Assembly: GCA_021769425.1 (NCBI GenBank)
Contig: JAETSX010000024.1
Location: 1 to 50,498 of the forward strand
Origin: Eubacterium sp.
GTDB taxonomy: Bacteria; Bacillota; Clostridia; Lachnospirales; Lachnospiraceae
Length of the DNA: 50,498 bases
Direction of reading: 5' to 3'
Below are positions 26,010 to 34,371 of the stretch, piece after piece. Both the position numbers and the translations under genes were made by a program. The notes under the pieces were generated by a model. It ran no database searches. It worked only from the letters and a program-made list of their open reading frames with translations, and was not told where the DNA came from. How positions within the stretch are numbered: position 1 is the first letter of the stretch; every line of letters begins with the position of its first letter.

Positions 26010-27393
26010 AAAAATATATATTTTGCTGGCTGTGCTGATTGCGGTGTCCCTTGCCGCCTTTGGCGTCAGCCGTTATGAACAGCATAAGGAAGAAATCAAA
26101 AACAGTGATGAAGTGATACTGGAATTGAAAGGCGAAGACGTAAAATCCCTTTCCTGGGAATATGAAGAAACGGAGCTGGCTTTCCACAAGGAGGAAACAT
26201 GGATTTATGAAGGTGATGAAGATTTTCCGGTAGATGAAGATAAAGTGGATCAGCTGCTGGGAGTGTTTGAGTCTTTCGGAGTTTCTTTCATCATTGAAAA
26301 TGTGGAAGATTATGCCCAGTACGGACTGGATGCCCCGGCTTGCAGCATCAAGATTGAAACAGAAGACAAAACATATGAAATTCTTCTGGGGAATTACAGC
26401 GCCATGGACGAAGAACGGTATGTATCCATCGGAGACGGCAATGTATATCTTGTATCCAGTGACCAAATGGAATTCTTTGAACTTGAATTGAAAGATATGA
26501 TAAAAAACGACAAAATTCCGTCTGTAGATAAAGCGGAGGAGATTGTATTTGCAGGCAATGAATCTTACAAAATTGTTTACCAGGAGGAAAGCGAATACAC
26601 TTACAGTAAGGAGGATGTGTATTTTGTAAAAGAGGATCACTCCTGTCTTCCGCTGGACGCTTCTGCCGTGGAAAGATATCTGTCAGCTGTCAGCAGTCTG
26701 GACGTCAGCAATTATGTATCTTATCACGCAGAGGAAGAAGAGCTTGCCGTTTATGGACTGGATGATCCGGAACTGCAGATAACCGTGCAATATCCGATAC
26801 AGAAGGAAGAGGGTGAAGAGGAAGAAATGGAATCCTTTGTGCTGAATCTGTCACGTTCTGCGGAAGAAAAAACAAAAGAGAAAGACGATAAGGAGGAGCA
26901 GGATCCCGTGCCCGCCTATTTCCGGGTGGGCGAATCACAGATTATTTATGAGATCACTGAGGCAGAGTATGAAACACTGATGGCGGCTTCCTATGATGAC
27001 CTGCGGCATCAGCAGGTTATCTGGGCAGATTTTGCAGATGTGTATCAGGTGGATATTTCACTGGATGGACAGGATTACACTTTGACATCAAAGGAAGAGA
27101 AGGATGAGACGGTTTGGTTTTACTAGGATAAAGAAGTGGATATTGCAGACTTCCAAAGTGCGCTGACCATGCTTACGGCGTCTGAATTTACCGATAAAAA
27201 GGCCAAAGAGAAAGAGGAAATCAGTCTGACCGTTTTTCTCAATAACGAAAACTATCCTAAAATTCAGATTGGCCTGTACCGGCAGGATGGAAGCAATTGT
27301 ATCGCAGTTGTGGATGGAATGCCGGTGTCTCTTGTAAACAGAAGTTATGTGGTGGATCTGGTGGAGGCTGTCAATGCCATTGTTTTGAATTGA
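25996..27393 (+). pseudogene. DUF4340-like exporter-associated protein, interrupted by in-frame TAG
   Basis: A single-span N-terminal anchor (ILLAVLIAVSLAAFGV) is followed by repeated modules that fit DUF4340: EDVKSLSWEYEETEL, VDEDKVDQLLGVFESF, YGLDAPACSIKIETEDKTYE, ILLGNYSAMDEERYVSIGD, and again YGLDDPELQITVQYP. The frame is broken by TAG at 27124-27126 (after WFY). It then continues for 89 codons as DKEVDIADFQSALTMLTASE and SYVVDLVEAVNAIVLN, clearly the same protein. CAG (Gln) to TAG is the simplest cause. About 80% of the protein precedes the stop, so a truncated product could still be partly functional. Confidence 0.8.
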
Positions 27394-27526
27394 GGCCGCA
27401 CGCCATAGGCATGAACCGTAACGCGGGCTGTGAATGCCGGTAAAATTGTTAAAAAACCTATTCCATCCAAACAGCCGTTGGAGTATAATAGATAAAAGAT
27501 TCATTAATACGGCTAAGGAGGTAAAT

Positions 27527-27889
27527 ATGGGCTGTTTGGGTAACTTGATATGGTTTTTATGCGGTGGAGTATGGCAGGGAATTTGCTGGCTGGCTGCAGG
27601 ACTTTTGTGGTGCATTACGATTGTGGGGATTCCCATAGGAACGCAATGTTTTAAGTTTGCATCTCTGGCATTCTTCCCCTTTGGAAAAGAAGTGGAATAC
27701 GGCGGAGGAACAATATCCATTCTTGCAAATATTTTATGGCTGCTCCTAAGCGGAATTCCGCTGGCCGTGTCTGCGGCAGTAAACGGCATATTATTATGCT
27801 GCACCATCATAGGGATTCCATTTGGAATGCAGTGTTTTAAGATTGCAAAGCTGGCTCTGATGCCCTTTGGGGCAATTGTGCGTTCCTGA
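27527..27889 (+). CDS. YccF-domain membrane protein
   Basis: A 120-residue protein made of two copies of the YccF (DUF307) module: WLAAGLLWCITIVGIPIGTQ with CFKFASLAFFPFG, and later CCTIIGIPFGMQCFKIAKLA with LMPFG. Each has a paired membrane span. The ATG at 27527 follows TAAGGAGG; the longer frame upstream is not used. A TATAAT at 27484-27489 may be its -10. Function is unknown; the family is widespread inner-membrane protein. Confidence 0.9.
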   Translation: MGCLGNLIWFLCGGVWQGICWLAAGLLWCITIVGIPIGTQCFKFASLAFFPFGKEVEYGGGTISILANILWLLLSGIPLAVSAAVNGILLCCTIIGIPFGMQCFKIAKLALMPFGAIVRS

Positions 27890-28013
27890 AGGAACGGAAG
27901 GCATTAGACCCGGCTGACAACGATATAGAACAAAGCAAGTATAAAATTGCTTTTTCTGCACATTCTATTCCGGTAAATATCAAAAGATTGGAAAAGAAAG
28001 GCGGGAAATGATT

Positions 28014-28613
28014 ATGGCAGCAGACTTTAAGCAGAGCGAAACGATGAAAAACCTGATGCGCGCATTTGCCGGAGAAAGCCAGGCCCGGAACCGCTACACC
28101 TTTGCAGCAGGTCAGGCCCATCAGCAGGGGCTTTATGTGTTAGAGCAGGTTTTCAAGTTTACCGCAGACCAGGAAAAAGAGCATGCGGAAATATTTTATA
28201 ACCAGTTGAAAGAACTGGCCGGAGAAACCATTGCCATTGATGGAACCTATCCGGTGGATTTAAGCCCCAATATGTCAGAACTGCTGAAAATGGCACAGCA
28301 CAATGAATATGAAGAACACGACGATGTGTATAAGAATTTCGGAGATAAAGCGCAGGAAGAGGGATTTGGCAAAGCGGCCATGAAATTCCATAAGATTGCG
28401 GAAATTGAAAAGATGCATGGAGATCGCTTCGGGGCATTTGCAAAACTTCTGGAGGATAACCAGTTATTTATCTCTAAAGTTGAGACAAAATGGATGTGCT
28501 TAAACTGCGGATATGTCTATGAAGGGACAGAGGCGCCCATGACCTGTCCGGTATGCGATCACGAGCAGGGCTGGTATGTGCGTCTGGAGCTTGCGCCCTA
28601 CTGTGAAAGCTAA
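28014..28613 (+). CDS. Rubrerythrin
   Basis: A 199-residue non-haem iron peroxidase that reduces hydrogen peroxide in anaerobes. The four-helix di-iron domain shows FAGESQARNRYTFAA and DQEKEHAEIFY, with a second pair in KIAEIEKMHGDRF. The C-terminal rubredoxin-like site has CLNCGYVYEG and CPVCDH. GGCGGG sits eight bases before the ATG at 28014; an in-frame ATG two codons earlier (28008) is spaced too closely. It is monocistronic, ending in a strong terminator. Confidence 0.93.
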   Translation: MAADFKQSETMKNLMRAFAGESQARNRYTFAAGQAHQQGLYVLEQVFKFTADQEKEHAEIFYNQLKELAGETIAIDGTYPVDLSPNMSELLKMAQHNEYEEHDDVYKNFGDKAQEEGFGKAAMKFHKIAEIEKMHGDRFGAFAKLLEDNQLFISKVETKWMCLNCGYVYEGTEAPMTCPVCDHEQGWYVRLELAPYCES

Positions 28614-28656
28614 AATTTTCGCAGTTCATGCAGTCATTAGAAATTATAACGAAGAG

Positions 28657-28693
28657 AAAAGCTGTTGGAAAAGGTTTCCGGCAGCTTTTTTTT
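28657..28693 (+). terminator. Rho-independent terminator of rubrerythrin
   Basis: AAAAGCTG pairs with CAGCTTTT, and the inner TTGGAAA/TTTCCGG continues the stem around an AGG loop. Eight T follow. Confidence 0.9.
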
Positions 28694-28730
28694 AAAATAT
28701 AAGAAATTTCATGATTTTTTCACCGGCATA

Positions 28731-28739
28731 TGTTAAAAT
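28731..28739 (+). promoter_or_regulatory. Extended -10 promoter of the PPIase lipoprotein gene
   Basis: TGT then TAAAAT (28734-28739), 46 bases before the ATG. No clear -35. Confidence 0.45.
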
Positions 28740-28784
28740 ACGTTATTGAACAATAGAAAAACGGTTATTGGAGGTTAACGAACA

Positions 28785-30059
28785 ATGAGAAGAAAGAAAT
28801 ATTTCGCCATTGCGCTGGTATTGTCAGGAGCCATGGTATTTTCTGCCGGATGCGGAAGTACGAAGAAGGAAGCGGAATCATTTGTGGAGGACAAGGCGGA
28901 TCAGGATGCTGCAGGAGAAGATTCCGGGGAAAGCGCCGGGGATGCAGCAGAAGCAGGCGGGGCAGAAACAGAGAATAATCATGAAGACGCATTGAATTTT
29001 AAGGCGGAAGATTATGTGAAGCTGGGCGAATATAAGAACTTGAAGGTGCAGTATCCGGTGCCGGAGGTATTGGAAGAGGATGTGGAATATGCCATTCAGG
29101 AACTGCAGGATGAGAATAAGGAATACCGTGAGATTACAGACCGTCCGTCCAAAGAAGGAGACAGCGTAAATATCGACTATACCGGCACACTGGACGGAGA
29201 AGAATTTGAAGGGGGAAGCGATACGGATTATGAGCTGGTGCTGGGTTCCGGAGATTTTCTGGAGGATTTTGAAAACAGCCTCATCGGAAAAAATAAAGGG
29301 GAGACCGTAACGTTTCCGGTAACTTTTCCAGAGGAATACTTTGATTCTGAGGTGGAGGGAAAACAGGCGGAATTCACCGTTACCGTTAATAAAATCAGCG
29401 AGGTAATCGTACCCGAATATACGGATGAATTCGTGGCAAAAGTCACAGATTATAAAACAATAGAAGAATATGAGGAATACATCAGAGGGGATCTTATCAG
29501 CGCTGCCCAGGAGGAATCTGTTTCTGCGTCCGGAGAAGATGCTCTGGCTCTGGCAGTGGAAAATGCAGAGATAGACGGTTATCCCCAGGAACTGTATGAT
29601 TTCTATTATGATGAAACGATTGCAGGGTATCAGTTCTATGCATCTTTGATGGGAATGGAATATGATGAATTTTTGGAACAGATGGGAGAAGGAGCTGTTG
29701 AGGATGCGGCCTTAGCCCAGGTGAATGAATATCTGGTGGTTCAGGCCATTGCGGACAAAGAAGGGCTGACGGTTACAGAAGAGGGATATCAGGAAGAAGC
29801 GGAAGCTCTATTGGAGGAATATGAGTATGATACCGTAGAGGATCTGGAAGCGGATTATGGGAAAACTTCTATTATCACTCAAATAGTCCGCAGCCGGGTA
29901 GTGAATTTCCTTTATGAGAATGCCGATGTGGAAGAAGTGTCTCAGGATGAATATTACGGAGAAGACGAAGAAGCCGAGGAAGAATCAGACGGCGAATCGG
30001 AGGACGGAGAAGAATCGGGCGACGGCGGACTGGAATTGGAGTTAGATGGGGAAGAGTAA
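28785..30059 (+). CDS. Exported trigger-factor-like peptidyl-prolyl isomerase lipoprotein
   Basis: A 424-residue lipoprotein with signal peptide and lipobox VFSAGC (C23). An Ala/Glu/Gly-rich linker follows. The FKBP-type PPIase domain spans about residues 120-205 (GDSVNIDYTGTLDGEEFEGG; LVLGSGDFLEDFENSLIGKN; FPVTFPEEYF). A helical domain like the trigger-factor C-terminal chaperone arms covers about 210-375. The last 40 residues are almost all Asp/Glu/Ser/Gly. Ordinary trigger factor is cytoplasmic and starts with a ribosome-binding domain, which is missing here. This version should fold proteins outside the membrane, like PrsA. It overlaps nothing but sits three bases before the YitT gene, so the two share a message. 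Confidence 0.88.
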   Translation: MRRKKYFAIALVLSGAMVFSAGCGSTKKEAESFVEDKADQDAAGEDSGESAGDAAEAGGAETENNHEDALNFKAEDYVKLGEYKNLKVQYPVPEVLEEDVEYAIQELQDENKEYREITDRPSKEGDSVNIDYTGTLDGEEFEGGSDTDYELVLGSGDFLEDFENSLIGKNKGETVTFPVTFPEEYFDSEVEGKQAEFTVTVNKISEVIVPEYTDEFVAKVTDYKTIEEYEEYIRGDLISAAQEESVSASGEDALALAVENAEIDGYPQELYDFYYDETIAGYQFYASLMGMEYDEFLEQMGEGAVEDAALAQVNEYLVVQAIADKEGLTVTEEGYQEEAEALLEEYEYDTVEDLEADYGKTSIITQIVRSRVVNFLYENADVEEVSQDEYYGEDEEAEEESDGESEDGEESGDGGLELELDGEE

Positions 30060-30062
30060 CCA

Positions 30063-30920
30063 ATGAAAAAGAATGTTAAATTGACGCTGTTTGAATATGG
30101 AATGATTACTTTTGCGGCAGCGCTGCTGATAATCGGCGTGTACTTTTTTAAATTTCCAAATAATTTTTCCTTCGGTGGAGTTACGGGCATGGCCATTGTG
30201 ATCAGCGCCGTAACCCCATTCAGCGCCGGGACTATTAACTTTGTAATAAATATGGCGCTTTTGGTTGTGGGATTCATATGTTTCGGGAAGGAATTCGGTG
30301 CAAAGACCGTCTATGTAAGCGTCCTGATGTCCTTAGGATTAAGCGGACTGGAAAGGTATTATCCCATGTCTCATCCTATGACAAGCGAGCCGGTGTTGGA
30401 GTTGGTATTTGCCATTGTGCTTCCGGCCCTTAGTTCCGCCATCCTGTTTAATATCGGGGCCAGCGGCGGAGGCACGGATATTATCGCAATGGTTTTAAAA
30501 AAGCACAGTACGGTAAATATTGGGACTGCGCTGTTTCTGGTGGATCTGATGATTACCGTGGCGGCATGCTTTATTTTTGACGCTGCAACAGGCCTGTTTT
30601 CCTTCTGCGGCCTGATGGCAAAGTCCCTGGTGATAGACACCGCCATTGAAAACATTAACTTGTGCAAATATTTTACAATCGTCTGTGATGATCCGGAACC
30701 GATTTGTGATTTCATCCATGAGAAGTTGACCCGCAGCGCAACTATTTTTGAAGCGGAGGGAACATATACTCATCATAAGAAGTATGTAATATTAACTGTG
30801 ATGAAGCGGGGACAGGCGGTACAGCTTAGAAATTATATCAGATGGAACCAGCCTGGAGCGTTTATGATGATTACAAACAGCAGCGAGATTATCGGCAAAG
30901 GATTCCGGGGGCTGAATTAA
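30063..30920 (+). CDS. YitT-family membrane protein
   Basis: A 285-residue protein with five to six membrane spans (YitT/DUF161). It includes FPNNFSFGGVTGMAIV and the glycine-rich IGASGGGTDIIAMVLKKH. A C-terminal soluble DUF2179 domain covers about residues 215-280 (FEAEGTYTHHKKYVILTVMK). The start lies three bases after the preceding stop, with GGGGAAGAG as ribosome site. The function of YitT proteins is not settled; the DUF2179 domain is thought to bind a small ligand. Confidence 0.92.
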   Translation: MKKNVKLTLFEYGMITFAAALLIIGVYFFKFPNNFSFGGVTGMAIVISAVTPFSAGTINFVINMALLVVGFICFGKEFGAKTVYVSVLMSLGLSGLERYYPMSHPMTSEPVLELVFAIVLPALSSAILFNIGASGGGTDIIAMVLKKHSTVNIGTALFLVDLMITVAACFIFDAATGLFSFCGLMAKSLVIDTAIENINLCKYFTIVCDDPEPICDFIHEKLTRSATIFEAEGTYTHHKKYVILTVMKRGQAVQLRNYIRWNQPGAFMMITNSSEIIGKGFRGLN

Positions 30921-30982
30921 CCGTGGCAGGGCAGGCTTCGGAACACAGCCTTTTGCGTCAGAAAAGGAGGTAGGAGAGGATT

Positions 30983-31177
30983 ATGAATATATTAAATTAT
31001 CTGGCAGCCGCATTGAGCATTACTGCAATTATGACCATCATTCCCTTTATTCTGGGTTACCGGAATAAAGGGAATGAGAAGAAGCAGAAATATTACTGGA
31101 AAATGAGCTGTCTGTTCGGCGGAATTACTGTGGTGATTGGCGCAGCGGCTTTGATTTTGATGCTTCCGTTTTTTTAA
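30983..31177 (+). CDS. Small two-span membrane protein
   Basis: A 64-residue protein with AAGGAGG upstream of the ATG. It has two hydrophobic helices (about residues 6-25 and 43-63) separated by a basic loop RNKGNEKKQKYYWK. I do not recognise a family. The good ribosome site and the position 62 bases behind yitT support a real gene. Confidence 0.7.
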   Translation: MNILNYLAAALSITAIMTIIPFILGYRNKGNEKKQKYYWKMSCLFGGITVVIGAAALILMLPFF

Positions 31178-31241
31178 AAGCGGGCTATTGCTGTTGTTTC
31201 CTTGAGAATGAACACAAACTTTCCTGTTACCGCGAAGGCTG

Positions 31242-31904
31242 TTACTGCATCTCTGTAAGGATTTCCCAGATATCATCCATGGTATCCGCAATCCGTTCTG
31301 CACCATTCTGAATCAGGAATTCCCGATCCCTAAATCCCCAGCTTACACTGATACAGGGAATTCCCGCATTTTTTGCCGTGGCCAGATCCACATCAGAATC
31401 CCCCACATAAACACAGGACTGCGGCTGGGAACAGAGTTCCTTCATAGCTGCAAATACCGTATCCGGCGCAGGCTTTTTGGCAACTTCCGGTGATTCTCCT
31501 ATTGCGGCTGTAATATAAGGCGTAAAGAAATCTTCGCAGAGCCCTTTTACTGCCAGGTCGAATTTGTTGGAAACCACTGCCAGTTTATAGCCTCTGTCAG
31601 CGGCGTTTTTCAGAAATTCCATCACGCCGGGGAATGGCCGGGTGCAGTCTTTTTTGTGAAGCGCATAATGCTCCTGAAAATCTTTCAGGCAGTTCTCATA
31701 TTGGGGGAAATCCCGCCCCTGAGGAATGGCCCGTTCTATCAGTACGGCAACGCCGTTTCCAACCATCTGGCGCACGCTTTGTTCTGTATGAGCAGGGAAT
31801 CCATAGCAATCCATGGCATAATTTACGCTGTTTGTCAAATCTGTCAATGTATCCAGTAAAGTTCCGTCCAAATCAAAGATAATCGTATCAATTTTCTGTG
31901 TCAT
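31242..31904 (-). CDS. HAD-family phosphatase, phosphoglycolate-phosphatase-like
   Basis: A 220-residue haloacid-dehalogenase hydrolase with motif I DLDGTLLDT, a helical cap (about residues 15-80), motif II VVSNKFD, motif III Lys in KKPAPDT and motif IV YVGDSDVDLATAKNAG. It belongs to the Gph/PpaX group that dephosphorylates phosphoglycolate or small phosphosugars. It is transcribed alone on the minus strand, convergent with the small membrane-protein gene and divergent from the beta-galactosidase gene. Confidence 0.9.
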   Translation of the reverse strand: MTQKIDTIIFDLDGTLLDTLTDLTNSVNYAMDCYGFPAHTEQSVRQMVGNGVAVLIERAIPQGRDFPQYENCLKDFQEHYALHKKDCTRPFPGVMEFLKNAADRGYKLAVVSNKFDLAVKGLCEDFFTPYITAAIGESPEVAKKPAPDTVFAAMKELCSQPQSCVYVGDSDVDLATAKNAGIPCISVSWGFRDREFLIQNGAERIADTMDDIWEILTEMQ

Positions 31905-31993
31905 ATGATCGCTCCTTTGTTCATTTTTTTAACATATAAACAGTTACCATTTTATACCTGCCAAAAGAAATCTGCAAGAAAAATCTTTGTGCG

Positions 31994-32022
31994 TTTACAG
32001 AGGATTTCCGGTGTGATAAAAT
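31994..32022 (+). promoter_or_regulatory. Promoter of the beta-galactosidase gene
   Basis: TTTACA (31994-31999), a 17-base spacer ending TGA, and TAAAAT (32017-32022). It leaves a leader of about 190 bases that contains the tandem repeat at 32041-32195. Confidence 0.75.
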
Positions 32023-32040
32023 GTATCCAGATGCTTTTTA

Positions 32041-32195
32041 TTTACTATGAAAGTCTCTGACTTCCATAGTAAGGATGGCCATGCGGCCCGCCAGACGTTA
32101 GGCTGAGCATGATGAGGGTTTACTATGAAAGTCTTCGGCTTCCATAGTAGGATGGCCATGCGGCCCGTCGCACGAAAGGCTAAGTATGATGGAGG
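32041..32195 (+). repeat. Two-copy 78-bp repeat with hairpins in the beta-galactosidase leader
   Basis: Copies begin at 32041 and 32119. Each starts TTTACTATGAAAGTC and folds back on CTTCCATAGTA to make a hairpin. Each then carries GGATGGCCATGCGGCCCG with GGCC...GGCC self-complementarity, and ends GATGRNGG. The gap 31905-32220 otherwise holds only the promoter. The repeats look like a dispersed Lachnospiraceae element (recalled, not searched). The minus-strand frame across them has no ribosome site. Confidence 0.8.
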
Positions 32196-32220
32196 TTTTA
32201 TTGGGAAGGAGAGTGGTAAC

Positions 32221-34239
32221 ATGTGGGAAAAGGTTTGGAAACAAGATAAAATTGCTTATGGCGGAGACTATAATCCGGAACAGTGGCCGGAGGAAACCTG
32301 GGAAGAGGATATGCGGCTGCTGAAACTGGCGCATATAGATACCCTGACGATAAATGTATTTTCCTGGGCGGCTCTGCAGCCTTCCGAGGAAGAATACCGT
32401 TTTGAGAAGTTGGACAAGATCATGGAACTGGCAAAAGGAAATGGAATGAAGGTCTGCCTTGCCACCGGCACCGGGGCTCATCCGGCCTGGATGGCGAAGA
32501 AATATCCGGAAATTCTCAGGACAGAGTTCGGCGGCGTCAAACGGAAATTCGGCGGCAGACACAATTCCTGCCCCAACAGTTTGGTATATCGGAAATATTC
32601 CGTAAAGCTGGCGGAACAATTAGCACAGCGGTATCAGAATTATGACAATATCATAGCCTGGCACATTTCCAATGAATACGGCGGGGAATGCTATTGTGAC
32701 AATTGTGAGAAAGCTTTCCGGGTGTGGTTAAAGAAACGGTATGGAACGCTGGAAGAGCTGAACCGCGCCTGGAATACTTCATTTTGGGGACATACTTTTT
32801 ACGACTGGGATGAAATTGCGCTGCCGGATACCCGCAGCGAGCATATGGACCTGGAACGGACCATGGCCCAGGGCATCAGCATTGATTACCGGAGATTTAA
32901 TTCCGACAGTATCTTGGAGTGTTTCCGCCTGGAATATGAGGCGGTGAAAAAATATACCCCGCAGATTCCGGTAACCACTAATCTCATGGGCGCTTATAAG
33001 CCGCTGGATTACCGCAAATGGGGAAAATATCTGGATTTTATTTCCTGGGACAACTATCCCTCCAACGAAGACTCCGTCAGTAAGACGGCTTTCCATCATG
33101 ACTTGATGCGGGGTGTGGGAGCAGGAAAGCCATTTGTGCTGATGGAGCAGACTCCCAGCCAGCAGAACTGGCAGCCCTTTAATGCACTCAAACGCCCAGG
33201 GGTGATGCGGCTTTGGAGTTATCAGGCCGTTGCTCACGGCTCCGATTCTGTTTTGTTTTTCCAGTTAAAGCGCAGCATCGGCGGCTGTGAGAAATACCAC
33301 GGAGCAGTCATCAGCCATGCAGGGCATGAAAATACCAGAGTATTCCGTGAGGTGGCAGAATTGGGACGGGAACTGGAACAGCTTGGAGGAGAAATTCTGG
33401 GTTCTGTGGGAACGGCAGAAACAGCGCTGATGTTTGACTGGGAAAACTGGTGGGCAGTGGAATATTCTTCCGGGCCAAGCGTTGATTTGAAATATTATCA
33501 GGAGGCGCTGGACTATTATCAGGCATTTCACAGCCAAAATATTCCGGTGGATATTATAGGGGAAGAGGACGACTTGTCCCGCTATAAACTGATAGCAGCG
33601 CCGATATTGTATATGACAAAGCCCGGCGTGGATGAACGTATCCGGGAATTTGTCAAAGGCGGCGGTATCTTTGTGGCCACTTATTTCAGCGGATATGTGG
33701 ATGAGAATGATCTTGTCATTACCGGAGGATATCCGGGCAGGCTCAGGGATATCCTGGGAATCTGGGTGGAAGAAAGCGACGCGTTGCCCGAATATATGGC
33801 GAATCAATTTATATATGACGGACAGGAATATGAAGCAAAAATCCTTTGTGATATCATACATTCTGAGGGAGCTGAAATTCTGGCGGAGTATCAGAAAGAT
33901 TTCTATCAGGGAACGCCGGTGATTACCTGCAATTCCTTTGGAAAAGGACAGGCGTATTATGTGGGAACTCATTCCGGAGCAGAGTTCTACCGGAAGTTTC
34001 TTGGGGATATCTGCAAAAAGAATCAAATTCTGCCTGCAGCAAAAACACCGGATGGAGTGGAGGCTGTCAGGCGGGCCCGCGGGAAGGAACAGTATCTGTT
34101 TTTGTTAAACCATAATGAGGAAGCCGCAGAAATAAAGCTGCCGGAACCGGCGGTGGAATTGCTTACCCAAAGAGAATATCAGAAAGGGGATGTTCTGACG
34201 CTTCCGGCTAAAGGCGCAGCCATTATGAAAGACCGGTAA
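32221..34239 (+). CDS. GH42 beta-galactosidase
   Basis: A 672-residue cytoplasmic enzyme that hydrolyses terminal beta-galactosides. The N-terminus is typical (YGGDYNPEQWPEETWEEDM). The acid/base Glu is in WHISNEYGG. The zinc-type Cys cluster CYCDNC follows, and the nucleophile Glu is in FVLMEQTPSQQNW. The trimerisation and C-terminal domains are complete. The ATG at 32221 has GGAG ten bases upstream; the frame is open 32 codons further but runs through repeat sequence. The last 68 bases of the gene are duplicated just downstream (34251-34318). Confidence 0.92.
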   Translation: MWEKVWKQDKIAYGGDYNPEQWPEETWEEDMRLLKLAHIDTLTINVFSWAALQPSEEEYRFEKLDKIMELAKGNGMKVCLATGTGAHPAWMAKKYPEILRTEFGGVKRKFGGRHNSCPNSLVYRKYSVKLAEQLAQRYQNYDNIIAWHISNEYGGECYCDNCEKAFRVWLKKRYGTLEELNRAWNTSFWGHTFYDWDEIALPDTRSEHMDLERTMAQGISIDYRRFNSDSILECFRLEYEAVKKYTPQIPVTTNLMGAYKPLDYRKWGKYLDFISWDNYPSNEDSVSKTAFHHDLMRGVGAGKPFVLMEQTPSQQNWQPFNALKRPGVMRLWSYQAVAHGSDSVLFFQLKRSIGGCEKYHGAVISHAGHENTRVFREVAELGRELEQLGGEILGSVGTAETALMFDWENWWAVEYSSGPSVDLKYYQEALDYYQAFHSQNIPVDIIGEEDDLSRYKLIAAPILYMTKPGVDERIREFVKGGGIFVATYFSGYVDENDLVITGGYPGRLRDILGIWVEESDALPEYMANQFIYDGQEYEAKILCDIIHSEGAEILAEYQKDFYQGTPVITCNSFGKGQAYYVGTHSGAEFYRKFLGDICKKNQILPAAKTPDGVEAVRRARGKEQYLFLLNHNEEAAEIKLPEPAVELLTQREYQKGDVLTLPAKGAAIMKDR

Positions 34240-34318
34240 GGGACGGGACAAAGAATATCAAAAAAGGGATGTTCTGACGCTTCCGGCTAAAGGCGCAGCC
34301 GTTATGAAGAGCCGGTGA
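34172..34318 (+). repeat. 79-bp-spaced tandem duplication of the beta-galactosidase 3' end
   Basis: 34172-34239 (last codons and stop) recurs at 34251-34318 with about seven substitutions. The second copy ends in TGA and has no gene of its own. Confidence 0.88.
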
Positions 34319-34371
34319 AAGCCGCAAAAGAAGAAGCAGCCTGTGCTGCGGACATAAGTGAGGTGTATTAA

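Noticed and set aside
4951-27126. A shared C-to-T methylation-type signature behind the nonsense changes
   Set aside because: The TAG at 27124 would fit deamination in CCAGG, and the two binding-protein TGAs are also C-to-T on the plus strand. But neither of those TGAs has the mutated base at the second C of CCWGG, and the M19 TAG is on the other strand.
27881-27896. Terminator of the YccF gene (CGTTCC-TGAA-GGAACG)
   Set aside because: Only a six-base stem, no T-run.
31995-32222. 75-residue minus-strand protein
   Set aside because: It is a translation of the two hairpin repeats upstream of the beta-galactosidase, with no ribosome site.
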